Source: JAHBVL01 sp964461025
GTDB taxonomy: Bacteria > Chloroflexota > Chloroflexia > Thermomicrobiales > UBA6265
NCBI GenBank assembly: GCA_964461025.1
Contig: CAYWSE010000014.1
Span: 1 to 64,000 of the forward strand
Direction of reading: 5' to 3'
DNA: 64,000 nucleotides
The notes under the pieces are model-generated. The model made no database searches, was not told the origin of the DNA, and saw only the letters and a list, made by a program, of their open reading frames with translations. The translations under genes were made by a program, and so were the position numbers. Below are positions 8,802-17,095 of this stretch, piece after piece; the stretch's first letter is position 1, and each line of letters begins with the position of its first letter.

Positions 8802-9224
8802 GTGATGCCGCTGCTCGAGCATCTGGCCGACCGAACGATCGATAAAGCGCGTCTCCTGCAATACCTCTCCGCCCGTACTGGCGTAACCTGGGGCGTGCTC
8901 GAATTCCTGGGCGAAGAACCCGCCGTCGATGAACGTGGCGAGCCGGCCACCGCGCTGACCTTCCGCGACATCGGAACCGGTGTCGAGTCGACGGTGCTCT
9001 ATCCGCGCTGTCTCGACCGCTCTCTCGATGAGCTGGTGCAGGCGGAGTATCGACGGCTCGCCGTTGCGAAGCCGCTGACGATCATGGACCCGGCGCTCTT
9101 CGACGCGCTCTTCCAGGAAAGTCATTGCTCCCAGTGTCGCTGGCAGGGTGCTGGCAACGAGCAAATTCACCACGAGTGTCATTACGCCGGGCATCCGGTC
9201 AATTTCGAACCCTGGCCGCTGTGA
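8802..9224 (+). CDS. Hypothetical protein with a Cys/His-rich C-terminus
   Basis: About 140 residues. The frame opens upstream inside the preceding gene, and starts at 8766 (GTG), 8802 (GTG) and 8805 (ATG) are all possible. I chose 8802 because TGAGGAAG precedes it and the overlap with the upstream gene is avoided. The N-terminal half is helical (PLLEHLADRTIDKARLLQYL). The C-terminus has SHCSQCRWQGAG followed by HHECHYAGHP, a spacing that could bind zinc. I do not recognise the family. It follows the large surface protein on the same strand with almost no gap, so co-expression is likely. Confidence 0.55.
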   Translation: MMPLLEHLADRTIDKARLLQYLSARTGVTWGVLEFLGEEPAVDERGEPATALTFRDIGTGVESTVLYPRCLDRSLDELVQAEYRRLAVAKPLTIMDPALFDALFQESHCSQCRWQGAGNEQIHHECHYAGHPVNFEPWPL

Positions 9225-9253
9225 ATCAATCGATCCCAACGTGACCAATCTCC

Positions 9254-9361
9254 AGTCATTCTGAGCAGAACGCCCAACGTTCATCGCCCTGTTGACCCCC
9301 CGTTAGCATGTCATTCTGAGCGCCAGCGAAGAATCTCCCGCCGCAGCGGAAGGCGTCCCAG
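9254..9361. repeat. Second, decayed copy of the TGTCATTCTGAGCG repeat
   Basis: AGTCATTCTGAGCAGAACG at 9254 and TGTCATTCTGAGCG near 9309, followed by GAATCTCCCGCCGCAGCGG, match the ends and interior of the element at 5817-5946. It occupies part of the 356-bp gap before the CoA transferase gene. I see no gene in the rest of that gap (9362-9580). Confidence 0.55.
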
Positions 9362-9580
9362 AGAGCCGTTCGGGGAAAAGACGATGCTGCCGGTGGACGC
9401 GATTGTGGCTCAGCTGTACGGCGCTTCACTGCGTTCGCGCCGTTTCGCTTCGCCACCGGTGGGCACAGGGCGCCACCGCTACGCTGAGCCCCGGACTTCG
9501 GACTCACGACCTCCGAACCGGCGCGATGCTACACTGCCGGATCGCTGAGTTGACGTCGTTTTGAGTTTCAGAGGATCACC

Positions 9581-10774
9581 GTGCCCGACGATCAAACCTG
9601 TAAACCGCTGCCTCTATCCGGTATTCGCGTGGTCGATCTGACGCGCGTGATGACTGGTCCTTTCTGCACGATGATGCTTGGCGATATGGGCGCCGATGTC
9701 GTCAAGATCGAGATGCCGGGCAAGGGCGATGATACCCGCGCATGGGGGCCTCCCTTCGTGGCGGAGGAGTCGACGTACTTCCTTTCAGTGAACCGCAACA
9801 AGCGCTCGGTCGTGCTCGATCTGAAAAGCGAAGCCGGCGCTACGGCGCTCTGGAGATTGATCGAAGGAGCAGACGTGCTCGTCGAGAACTTCTCGCCGGG
9901 AACGATCGGCCGGCTCGGCTTCGGCTATGAGGCCGTGAGGAAGCGCAATCCGAAAATCGTCTACGCATCGATTTCCGGTTTCGGACAGACTGGTCCCGCC
10001 GCCAACCGGGCCGCATACGACCTCATCGTCCAGGGCGTCAGCGGTCTGATGAGCGTGACAGGCGACAGCGATGGCTTGCCGGTGAAGGTTGGGCCGCCGA
10101 TCGCCGATATCGCGGCGGGGATGTTCGCCGCGTTTGCTATCGCCTCATCTCTCTATGGCCGCGAGCAGTCGGGCGAAGGTCAGTACATCGATGTGTCGAT
10201 GCTGGGTGGTCAGGTGTCGATTCTCTCGTATCTGGTCACGATGTACCTGAACACCGGGAAGACTCCCCTTCGCCAGGGGAATTCTCATGCCGTTGTCACC
10301 CCCTACGGGATGTTTCCGACGGCGGATGGGTTCGTGAACATCGCGGTCGGCAACGAAGGACTCTGGCAACGATTCTGTGAAGCGATCGGCATTCCCGAAC
10401 TGTTGGAGGATGAGCGATTCTCCTCGAACGCGTTGCGGCACGAGCATATTGAACTACTGAACGAGGCGATCAGACGCGCATTTGCGGAGTTGTCGACGGC
10501 CGAGGTCGTCGCGCGGCTCGATGCCTGCGCCGTGCCGTGCGGGCCGATCTACACCGTGGCGCAGCTCTTCGAGGATCCGCAGCTCGACGGCATCGATCTC
10601 GCCCAGCAGATGTCGCACCCGAGAGTCGGCGATCTCAAGCTGCCTGGTCTGCCCTATCACCTGGCCGGTCACGACCTCGATGCCCGACTCGCTCCGCCAC
10701 TGCTGGGGGAGCACACGAGAGAGGTGCTTGCCGAGATCGGCATGAGGGAGGAAGAGATCGCCGCGCTGATCTGA
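9581..10774 (+). CDS. Class III CoA transferase (CaiB/BaiF family)
   Basis: 397 residues, close to the normal family length. The N-terminus LSGIRVVDLTRVMTGPFCT followed by MLGDMGADVVKIE is the CoA-binding signature. The block YDLIVQGVSGLMSVTGD contains the aspartate that forms the mixed-anhydride intermediate in characterised members (formyl-CoA transferase, CaiB). The C-terminal half has FFPTADGFVNIAVGNE-like strands (MFPTADGFVNIAVGNE) and CAVPCGPIYTVAQLFEDPQ. The GTG start follows GAGGATCACC. Class III enzymes move CoA between carboxylic acids; donor and acceptor here are not indicated, and no acyl-CoA dehydrogenase or hydratase lies nearby. Confidence 0.9.
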   Translation: MPDDQTCKPLPLSGIRVVDLTRVMTGPFCTMMLGDMGADVVKIEMPGKGDDTRAWGPPFVAEESTYFLSVNRNKRSVVLDLKSEAGATALWRLIEGADVLVENFSPGTIGRLGFGYEAVRKRNPKIVYASISGFGQTGPAANRAAYDLIVQGVSGLMSVTGDSDGLPVKVGPPIADIAAGMFAAFAIASSLYGREQSGEGQYIDVSMLGGQVSILSYLVTMYLNTGKTPLRQGNSHAVVTPYGMFPTADGFVNIAVGNEGLWQRFCEAIGIPELLEDERFSSNALRHEHIELLNEAIRRAFAELSTAEVVARLDACAVPCGPIYTVAQLFEDPQLDGIDLAQQMSHPRVGDLKLPGLPYHLAGHDLDARLAPPLLGEHTREVLAEIGMREEEIAALI

Positions 10775-10830
10775 GAAAGCGCACAGGAACCCGCCGGGAA
10801 GTAATCCAGTGGTTTTGGCGTTGTGGTGAA

Positions 10831-10858
10831 GCGCCATAAATGGCGAGGCTACGCGTGG
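10831..10858. repeat. REP-like palindromic repeat, copy 1
   Basis: CGCCAT-AA-ATGGCG (10832-10845) followed by AGGCTACGCGTGG. The same 28 bp occurs in opposite orientation at 33882-33909 with one mismatch. Both copies lie between the 3' ends of convergent genes. Confidence 0.6.
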
Positions 10859-10892
10859 TCTTTTTGCGCACAGCCTGGCACCGGGAATGTGG

Positions 10893-12026
10893 TTAGCCGA
10901 AGCGTTCGACTGAGAATGGTTCCAGATCGACTTCGGGCGTTTCGCCGGCGATGAGCTGCGCGACCGCGAGGCCTGAATAGGGGCCGAGCGTCAGACCGGA
11001 CGGTCCGTGACCGGTGCAAAGATAGAGGTTGTCGAGACCGGAAACTGGGCCAAGAATCGGCAATTGATCGCGCGAGAAGGGCCGCAAACCGATCCGCCAC
11101 TCGACGATCGTGCCATTCGCCAGGCCCGGCGCAACGCGCAATGCCTCTCCGAGCACCTCATGTTGACCTCCGGCGGTCAATCGCAGCTCATATCCGGAGT
11201 CTTGCTCTCGAGTCGCGCCGCAGACGACCCGGTTCGGTCCGAAGGTCAGGATGTAGTGGGTATGAAAACCCTCGACGATCGGCCATGAAAGCGTCTCGGC
11301 ATTTGGCATGGTCAGATGGAGGACCTGACCTCGTTGCGGATAGACGGGAATAGTGACGCCGATCTGCTCGCCCAGCGCGTTCGACCAGGCCCCGGCAGCG
11401 ATGACCACCGTTTCGGCGAGGAGCGTGTCTCCATCGATGGTGGCATGCACGGTTGAACCGTGCCTGGACAACTTCACATTGCCATCGACGTATTGCACGT
11501 CAATCTGGATTGCGGCTTGTACGAGCGCCCTGCGCAGGAGACGACCGTCGAGGCGCGCCGCGCCGGACAGGTGGATGGCGCCCGGAACATCGGCCAGTGG
11601 CGGAAAGAGATCCTTCGCCTCGGCGCCTGTCAGCATCGAGAGATCGCCGACATTGCCCAGCCCTTCGGCTTTGCGGCGTTCGATGACGCGCAGGACATCG
11701 GTTAGCGCTTCCGCCTCGGCATCGTCTGTCGCTACGAAGAGCGCGCCGACGGTGCGGTAGCCAGTCTCTCCGGCTTCCGCTGCTTCGAGGGTCTGCAGGA
11801 GCCGCGGATAGTGACGCATCGCCGCCGAGGCGAGGGGAGCGGTCGCGGGCAGCGAACGCACACTGGCGCCCGGCGCGATGATTCCCGCGCCCGCCTGGGT
11901 GGCAAATCCGACTTCGGGGCGATCGGCGACGACCGCGCTGACGCCGAGCTGCGCCAGCGCAAACGCCGTGCTCCATCCCAGCAGTCCACCGCCGATAATG
12001 AGGACGTCAGCGCTTCGGGTAGCCAT
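10893..12026 (-). CDS. FAD-dependent oxidoreductase of the glycine oxidase / D-amino acid oxidase (DAO) family
   Basis: 377 residues from the ATG at 12026, which has AGGAG 7 nt upstream. It starts with a Rossmann dinucleotide motif, DVLIIGGGLLGWSTAFALA. The DAO fold continues with QAGAGIIAPGAS, where ThiO-type enzymes read similarly, and a late GHGPSGLTLGPYSGLAVAQL segment that contacts FAD. The middle has IPVYPQRGQVLHL, common in glycine oxidase and D-amino acid dehydrogenase relatives. These enzymes oxidise amino-group carbons of small amino acids. No thiamine genes are nearby, so a ThiO role is not supported. It ends 118 bp from the convergent CoA transferase gene and follows a methyltransferase by 22 bp. 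Confidence 0.85.
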   Translation of the reverse strand: MATRSADVLIIGGGLLGWSTAFALAQLGVSAVVADRPEVGFATQAGAGIIAPGASVRSLPATAPLASAAMRHYPRLLQTLEAAEAGETGYRTVGALFVATDDAEAEALTDVLRVIERRKAEGLGNVGDLSMLTGAEAKDLFPPLADVPGAIHLSGAARLDGRLLRRALVQAAIQIDVQYVDGNVKLSRHGSTVHATIDGDTLLAETVVIAAGAWSNALGEQIGVTIPVYPQRGQVLHLTMPNAETLSWPIVEGFHTHYILTFGPNRVVCGATREQDSGYELRLTAGGQHEVLGEALRVAPGLANGTIVEWRIGLRPFSRDQLPILGPVSGLDNLYLCTGHGPSGLTLGPYSGLAVAQLIAGETPEVDLEPFSVERFG

Positions 12027-12048
12027 GGACGGACTCCTGATCTGAGAG

Positions 12049-12855
12049 CTATCCGGTGGGACGCTCACCGCGCATGTTCAGCCGCCAGTAATCGAGCAGG
12101 AAAGGTGGATCATCGGCGGACGCCAGATCGGTCAGCTCATCGAGAAAGGCGTCTCTCCCGTTCTCGGATGCAATCTGCTCGATGTGCTCCCGGAATACGA
12201 TATTGGCCATGAAGGTTCGGAACTCCGCCGCATCGCCAAGCACGACCGGCGCTTCGACGAGTACGGTTTCGACGTCGATATAGCCCGCGCTGCGCATTCG
12301 CTCACTGGTGCCTTCCAGATCGGCATAGAACTTTGGAACGTCCCAGCCATCGAACCACTGGCTGAACGAGTCACGCGCCATCATTGTTTCGGCCCTCTCG
12401 ACATGCCGCCGGAGATTCGGTCCGCCCCCGCATTGGGCGACGAGCCGTCCGCCGGGTCTGGTGATCGCGAATAGATTGCGAAAAAGGGTGTCGTGGTCGC
12501 GAATCCAGTGAAATGTCGCGGTGCTGAACACGACGTCGACCGGTTCGCCGACATCTTCCGGAGACAGTTCGAGCAAATCTCGCTGCAGAAAGGTGATCTT
12601 TCCGGGGAAGCGTGATTCTAGGTGCGCTCTCGCTTCGTCGATCATGTTCTGCGACCGGTCGATGGCGACAACGCTGCCATGCGGCAACAGCTCGAGCAGC
12701 TGCTCGGTCACGCGGCCCGTGCCACAGCCGACATCGGCGACTCGCTCGTCGCCTCGCAGCGCGGCCGCGGCTACGACTCCAGTGCCCCAGGAGACATGAG
12801 GATTCGAGGCCTTGTGATAGACCTGTGCGTTCCATTCCGGTGTATTCGAAGACAT
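12049..12855 (-). CDS. Class I SAM-dependent methyltransferase (trans-aconitate methyltransferase-like)
   Basis: 268 residues. Motif I is VADVGCGTGRVTEQLLEL, followed by VVAIDRSQNMIDEAR (motif II) and DVVFSTATFHWI (motif IV). This is the layout of small-molecule methyltransferases such as trans-aconitate 2-methyltransferase and UbiE-like proteins, with a helical N-terminal WNAQVYHKASNPHVSWG segment seen in the former. Substrate is not deducible. It lies in a minus-strand run with the FAD oxidoreductase (22-bp gap) and the HdeD-like gene (11-bp gap). Confidence 0.85.
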   Translation of the reverse strand: MSSNTPEWNAQVYHKASNPHVSWGTGVVAAAALRGDERVADVGCGTGRVTEQLLELLPHGSVVAIDRSQNMIDEARAHLESRFPGKITFLQRDLLELSPEDVGEPVDVVFSTATFHWIRDHDTLFRNLFAITRPGGRLVAQCGGGPNLRRHVERAETMMARDSFSQWFDGWDVPKFYADLEGTSERMRSAGYIDVETVLVEAPVVLGDAAEFRTFMANIVFREHIEQIASENGRDAFLDELTDLASADDPPFLLDYWRLNMRGERPTG

Positions 12856-12866
12856 CTTGACCCAGA

Positions 12867-13661
12867 TTATTCCACGGGCGGCAGTGTCGTCGCCATGCTT
12901 TCCGCGCTCGCTGGAAGAGTTGCCGGCGCAACATCCACTTCCGGAGGCAGAGTCGCATCTGTAGCCGCCACGGTCGCATCTGCGGCCGGGGGCATTGTAC
13001 CTGTGCCAGTCAGATCAACAGGCGCTAACTCCGCGGATTCTATTGCGGGAGCAAGCAGCGCTGCGGCTTCCTGATCCTTCTTCAGAAAATACGAATAGAT
13101 CAGCAGTGCCGCACCGCCGATCAAGGCAGCGACACCAAGATATTCGACAGCATCATTGGACTCGACCGATTCGGACTTGTTATACACGAGCACGGCCCCG
13201 ATCAGCAGAAAGAGAGCATTCGAGAGCACGGCTGGCCAGGCGAACTGACCACCCAGAGCCGCAGCTACGACGCCGACCAGTCCGACAATCGCATATGCAA
13301 TCATCCCGAAACCGAGCAGGTACCGAGCGTTTTCCTCCGTCATGTACTCGGAACGCGAGGCCACGAAGTAGTTCACGCCAAGAGCGATGCCCGCGCCGCC
13401 GCGCACCAGCTGGTACGGAGCCATGGCCTGGAGATTTTCCGGGAACTTGACGCCGTTGAAACCGGTGCGGATATCGATGACGCTGCTGACGATCAAGATG
13501 GCAGCGAGCAGAAACCGGATTGTGGAATTGGCCGAATCTGGCGCGAGCAAAAAGTAGAGCCCGACGAGCAGTGCCAGTACTCCCTGGACCGATACGGCCC
13601 ACCACGAGATCCCTCTTCTCCAGGGCTTGTATTCGTCCGCGAGGGACTTCACGTAATCCAT
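12867..13661 (-). CDS. HdeD/DUF308-like multi-pass membrane protein
   Basis: 264 residues from the ATG at 13661, preceded by GGGAGG. About six hydrophobic segments alternate in the HdeD pattern, including VQGVLALLVGLYFLLAP, IRFLLAAILIVSSVIDI, LLGFGMIAYAIVGLVGVVAAA and VAALIGGAALLIYSYFL. After the last helix a 65-residue Ala/Pro/Thr-rich tail extends into the cytoplasm or periplasm. Family members are stress-associated in enterobacteria, but their molecular role is poorly defined. Function here is unknown. Confidence 0.7.
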   Translation of the reverse strand: MDYVKSLADEYKPWRRGISWWAVSVQGVLALLVGLYFLLAPDSANSTIRFLLAAILIVSSVIDIRTGFNGVKFPENLQAMAPYQLVRGGAGIALGVNYFVASRSEYMTEENARYLLGFGMIAYAIVGLVGVVAAALGGQFAWPAVLSNALFLLIGAVLVYNKSESVESNDAVEYLGVAALIGGAALLIYSYFLKKDQEAAALLAPAIESAELAPVDLTGTGTMPPAADATVAATDATLPPEVDVAPATLPASAESMATTLPPVE

Positions 13662-13796
13662 GGCTCGCCTCCCGCACGTGGCAAACAGACTGCCCGGTCT
13701 ACCGGCAGCACGCCGTCGGCCATCACCAACGCCATCGCGGACCACTGCCGCGCAATGATGCCAGTATCCCATGCTTTTTCGGCAGAAGGGAGTCGC

Positions 13797-15449
13797 CTAT
13801 TGGTGTAATCCCGGGACCGCAGTGAGAGCGCTCCATTGCGGTCCCGGTTCCTTCGCATTCCATTCGAAGGCGATCTCGATCCACGCCATCGATTCAGTGG
13901 AATCCTCGAGTGCGACCAGAAGCGACGGATCCGCAGGATTCGCCGGACTCGCCAGAAGCGCATTGCCATTCGGTGACCATGTGAGGAATCCACTGAGCGT
14001 CCAACGCGACTCGACGACCGCAATCTCGATTCCTTCGAGAGAGCGAAGGACGACAACACCGTCGTTCGCGACGACGCCATACGCGCGTCCATCGAACGAC
14101 CAGACAGGTGGTCCAGTTACTTCGGTGCGTTCCGTCAAACGGGTCATCGTACCCATGTCCAGATCGATGAGATTGATGGACGTTTCGAACCCCTCGAACC
14201 AAACGGTTCCGCCCTGCTTCTGCCACGTTAGCAACTGATTTGCCCCTGGAGACCATGACACGGAAGCGACGAACGGCAACGCGCCGACCGTCAGATTCTC
14301 AAGTGTTCCCGTGCGGAGATCGATTCGATAGACATCGGCAACGAGGGTGGCGTCGCCGGCGCCTGATGCGGAGCTGGCGATAAATGCGAGCTGATCGGCT
14401 TCCGGTGACCAGGACGGACTCGTGATCTGCGTCAAACCGGCCATGTCCGGCGCGATCGCATAGAGCGATTGGAGACTGGCCGACTCCAGATCATAGAGAA
14501 GAAGCCCGGGAGGAGCGCTGCTGGAGAAGGCAAGCTGGTGCGTCTCAGCATCCCAGACAGGCAATGATCTCGTCGAGGCTGTATCTGAAATGAGTGTTAC
14601 CTCGCCTGTCTTCACGTTCAGGAGAAAGAGTGAACCGACCAGCGAACGTCCAGATGCGGCATCGAGAAAGGTGATGAAACGCCGATCCGGACTCCAGAGC
14701 GGACGCGTGGCCGGTGAGTCGTCGTAGAGAAGCTGCTCGTCCTGTCCATTCGGGCCAATCTGATACAGCCTGCCGGCTCGTTCGAAGAGGATTGGCGCGT
14801 GTTGATTGCGAAGCGCCTTGAGCTCCGCGCGGTACTCAGCGTTGGCGGGATCGAGTCTGATCAGGTCTTGCAGGAGATACTCCGCGCTCATCCAGTCGGC
14901 ATGAATCAACGCGACATCGACCTGTCGTTCCAGGGAGCGCAATTGACCTGCTCGAGCAGCATCGAGCAGCGTTGCCGCCTGTTCGAAAGTGGGCATTGTC
15001 TGAGCGATCGGCTCGAGGAGGGAGACGGCAAGATCGTAATCCTCGCGGTCGATCGCGGAAAGCGCATCGAGCCATGCGGCTCGAACCGGAGCAAGTTGCT
15101 GCTGGGCCTGAGTCCGTAGTTCGGCGGCATCGCGATAGCCGCCCGCGGCCGTGAAGTAGGTGATCGCTTCGCTGTAGTTACCCGCATCCAGGGCGATTTT
15201 GGCCCGGGAGTACGCTTCCATTTCGCTGCGCCGGTTGTCGACGACATTCCAGCTGAACCATGCCGCGACAATAAGGACGAGGGCAAACGGTGCGACGAAC
15301 ATGCTCGTTTTAGTTGGTTGACGCGGAGAGGAAGCCTCACTCACCGCTGGTGGCATGCATGGCGCCGGTTCGGTTGCGACGAATTCGCCACACTGCGCGC
15401 AATGGTCGGTATGGGAAGCAATCAAGGCGGCGCAGTGAGTGCAGAACAT
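13797..15449 (-). CDS. Zinc-ribbon membrane protein with a PD40/TolB-like beta-propeller
   Basis: 550 residues from the ATG at 15449. The N-terminus MFCTHCAALIASHTDHCAQCG is a double-CxxC zinc ribbon. One transmembrane helix (MFVAPFALVLIVAAWFSWNVV) follows, then TPR-like repeats (AKIALDAGNYSEAITYFTAA, YDLAVSLLEPIA). The C-terminal two thirds contain at least five propeller blades with PLWSPDRRFITF, SWSPEADQLAFI, SWSPGANQLLTW and TWSPNGNALLA. The arrangement suggests an anchored sensor or scaffold with an extracytoplasmic propeller. No catalytic motif is visible. An inverted repeat CGGGACCGC...GCGGTCCCG lies within its last codons near 13810-13847. It is divergent from the small membrane protein at 15520. 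Confidence 0.8.
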   Translation of the reverse strand: MFCTHCAALIASHTDHCAQCGEFVATEPAPCMPPAVSEASSPRQPTKTSMFVAPFALVLIVAAWFSWNVVDNRRSEMEAYSRAKIALDAGNYSEAITYFTAAGGYRDAAELRTQAQQQLAPVRAAWLDALSAIDREDYDLAVSLLEPIAQTMPTFEQAATLLDAARAGQLRSLERQVDVALIHADWMSAEYLLQDLIRLDPANAEYRAELKALRNQHAPILFERAGRLYQIGPNGQDEQLLYDDSPATRPLWSPDRRFITFLDAASGRSLVGSLFLLNVKTGEVTLISDTASTRSLPVWDAETHQLAFSSSAPPGLLLYDLESASLQSLYAIAPDMAGLTQITSPSWSPEADQLAFIASSASGAGDATLVADVYRIDLRTGTLENLTVGALPFVASVSWSPGANQLLTWQKQGGTVWFEGFETSINLIDLDMGTMTRLTERTEVTGPPVWSFDGRAYGVVANDGVVVLRSLEGIEIAVVESRWTLSGFLTWSPNGNALLASPANPADPSLLVALEDSTESMAWIEIAFEWNAKEPGPQWSALTAVPGLHQ

Positions 15450-15519
15450 GAGCAAGTCTCGCCGGATCGGGTGATTCCGTATCCTACCACGCGGATGAGG
15501 CGTCATTGACGGAGCAACG

Positions 15520-15807
15520 ATGCTGGGACGATACCGGAACGGGATACCGGAGGAAGAGCGACGACGTCTGATCGGCTGTGGGTTCAGCCTGGCAATATTG
15601 GCGGCGCCGTTTCTGGCGCTGCTGGTCAGCGCGACGGTAGGACTGGTTGTTCTGGCACTGGCGCTGGCGACTTCGGCGTGGTTTGCGTTCGAGGCGGCGA
15701 AAGAGGCAGATCCGGCAACAGGCAAGAGGCTCCGCCTGCTGGCCGGAATCAATACGCTCTTACTCGCAGCGACGGCGGCTGCGTTGATCTGGATCGCGCT
15801 GACCTGA
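15520..15807 (+). CDS. Small two-to-three-helix membrane protein
   Basis: 95 residues. GGAG lies 5 nt before the ATG. A polar N-terminus (RYRNGIPEEERRRLIGCG) precedes two long hydrophobic stretches covering AILAAPFLALLVSATVGLVV through ALALATSAWFAF and a final LLAGINTLLLAATAAALIWI. I do not recognise a family. It is transcribed divergently from the zinc-ribbon/propeller gene with only 70 bp between the start codons, so they share a regulatory region. Confidence 0.6.
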   Translation: MLGRYRNGIPEEERRRLIGCGFSLAILAAPFLALLVSATVGLVVLALALATSAWFAFEAAKEADPATGKRLRLLAGINTLLLAATAAALIWIALT

Positions 15808-15928
15808 TTGTGGGGGACGGGAACTTCGCGACGACTCGGACGTATATGATTCAGATGAACAAGAGTGCAGCGCCCGCTTGGGCCCTTGTGCGAACTGGAG
15901 CTGTGTTCCGGTTTGCACGCCGAAGGTA

Positions 15929-16219
15929 ATGTGCGAAGCCTGCAACGGGACAGGTCGCAAAGTCGGCAAAGGGGAGCGCACTATGTTCGTCGAAGTCGAA
16001 TCCTTGCCCCACCGTCTCACTGCCAGCGGCCGCGAGCCGTTCTGCTTTCAGGCGCTTCGATGGACCATGGATCACCAGCACGGCGAGAGCCCCTCACCTG
16101 TCGAAGCCCGCACCCAGCGGGTCGTTGCGCCAGGAGCTGCCGGTATTCGTAGGGCAAGACAGCACGCTCAATCTTCCCCTGGGATGAACAACTGGGATGG
16201 GTTCTCGCGAATTCCTTGA
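15929..16219 (+). CDS. Possible small protein with a DnaJ-type CxxCxGxG zinc motif
   Basis: The ATG at 15929 follows GAAGG and opens a 96-residue frame beginning MCEACNGTGRKVGKGER. CxxCxGxG is the repeat of DnaJ-type zinc fingers. More cysteines occur just upstream in the same frame (CANWSCVPVC), so the true start may be earlier. After residue 50 the sequence becomes low-quality and Gln/Arg-rich. It overlaps a minus-strand frame at 16017-16415, and both cannot easily be real. The stretch adjoins a decayed transposase, so this may be a gene fragment. Confidence 0.3.
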   Translation: MCEACNGTGRKVGKGERTMFVEVESLPHRLTASGREPFCFQALRWTMDHQHGESPSPVEARTQRVVAPGAAGIRRARQHAQSSPGMNNWDGFSRIP

Positions 16220-16415
16220 CGGCCGATTCGAACAGGCTCTTCCTGTCGTGGTTCCAGGACATGCTTTCAACTGGCGCAACAATTCTGAGGCATGTCCTTC
16301 CGCCTACCTTCACTTCTGCGACGAGCGGATCCCCAGGCATGCCGCCGAACGCCATCAGCGCCACTGATCCGATTCCAGCTATGTTCGAGATCGTTCGACA
16401 GTCGGTGTTGGGCAT
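16017..16415 (-). CDS. Possible small hypothetical protein
   Basis: 132 residues from the ATG at 16415; GGAGAG lies very close (3 nt) upstream. The first 95 residues look protein-like (VAEVKVGGRTCLRIVAPVES, RKSLFESAVKEFARTHP, VLPYEYRQLLAQ) with a GC-rich third position. The last 35 are Arg/Gly-rich and probably not native. I do not recognise the family. It overlaps the CxxCxGxG frame on the other strand. It lies in a scar-like region, so either a short real gene with a damaged 3' end or noise. Confidence 0.35.
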   Translation of the reverse strand: MPNTDCRTISNIAGIGSVALMAFGGMPGDPLVAEVKVGGRTCLRIVAPVESMSWNHDRKSLFESAVKEFARTHPSCSSQGKIERAVLPYEYRQLLAQRPAGCGLRQVRGSRRAGDPWSIEAPESRTARGRWQ

Positions 16416-16557
16416 CAACTCTCCGTGTGCTTATCATGCCGCTGCTCGTGATTTATGTTTATCGAGTATAGTGAGAGTGGCTTTCACGCCAAATGGTTGC
16501 TTTCACGGCGACGCCCGTTGCCTCCTGTGGACGACCTCTTCGAGTCAGGACACCTAA

Positions 16558-16776
16558 ATGAGTATTGATTGGTGGCAGACCCGCGACGCCAGCTCCGGCG
16601 AATATCGCGACGTCACGGATATGGATATCGCACACCTGCGGAATCGCGCCAGAGAGCGAGCGAGTACAGCGACCCGGCTGCGGATGTCGATTGCACCGGG
16701 CCTCGATCGTCAGCATGTGTTTGCCGAAGCGTTTAGGAGCGCCATGGCCGTAGAGATCGCGTTGCTGAAGGCGTAG
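16558..16776 (+). CDS. Small hypothetical protein, phage/plasmid-like WWxTRD protein
   Basis: 72 residues. AGGA lies 7-8 nt before the ATG. The sequence MSIDWWQTRDASSGEYRDV then TDMDIAHLRNRARERAS resembles small phage or plasmid proteins I recall with a W-x-T-R-D-G opening and an M-T/S-D-x-H-L-x-N helix. This is pattern memory, not a database hit. An AT-rich stretch (16450-16480, GATTTATGTTTATCGAGTATAG) precedes it. It lies just upstream of the transposase remnant, consistent with a foreign or decayed segment. Confidence 0.4.
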   Translation: MSIDWWQTRDASSGEYRDVTDMDIAHLRNRARERASTATRLRMSIAPGLDRQHVFAEAFRSAMAVEIALLKA

Positions 16777-16787
16777 TAGCCGAGTGT

Positions 16788-17046
16788 CATCAGGCCGAGG
16801 GCGGCAGTGAGTTCATGGCCGAGTTCGAGCACGCCTGTGCCGCCAACGACATTCCGGTCTTTGTCCTGCCCCCCTTGCTCTCCCAAACTGAATGGCCGGG
16901 TGGAGCGCTTCAACCGCACCAGCCGCGAAGAGTTCTGGCAGTGCTACGACGGCGACTTTGACCTCGCCGAACTGACGTCAGCCTTGCGGACCCCACGCGA
17001 ATACCTCGCCGAACTCACACGCGGCTCCCTGTCTCACATGTTGTGA
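16788..17046 (+). pseudogene. Remnant of an IS481/IS3-like transposase (integrase core)
   Basis: Translation from 16791 gives QAEGGSEFMAEFEHACAAND and PVFVLPP, the middle of an rve-type integrase core, where intact enzymes read DGGSEF. A C6 run (16869-16874) then breaks the frame. The shifted frame resumes as SPKLNGRVERFNRTSREEFW and YDGDFDLAELTSALR. After that the usual RPHQALGY segment is missing and the frame jumps to TPREYLAEL near the normal C-terminus. So there is one frameshift, one internal deletion, an altered catalytic Asp (D to E) and loss of the N-terminal two thirds. Not functional. Confidence 0.8.
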
Positions 17047-17060
17047 TTCCATACAGGGTA

Positions 17061-17089
17061 TTGCATCTCCGGGGAATTCGTAATATATT
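17061..17089 (+). promoter_or_regulatory. Sigma70-type promoter TTGCAT-N17-TATATT
   Basis: TTGCAT at 17061-17066 and TATATT at 17084-17089 with a 17-bp spacer. The predicted start is near 17096, just ahead of a series of hairpins ending in a strong terminator. Confidence 0.5.
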
Positions 17090-17095
17090 GATAGA

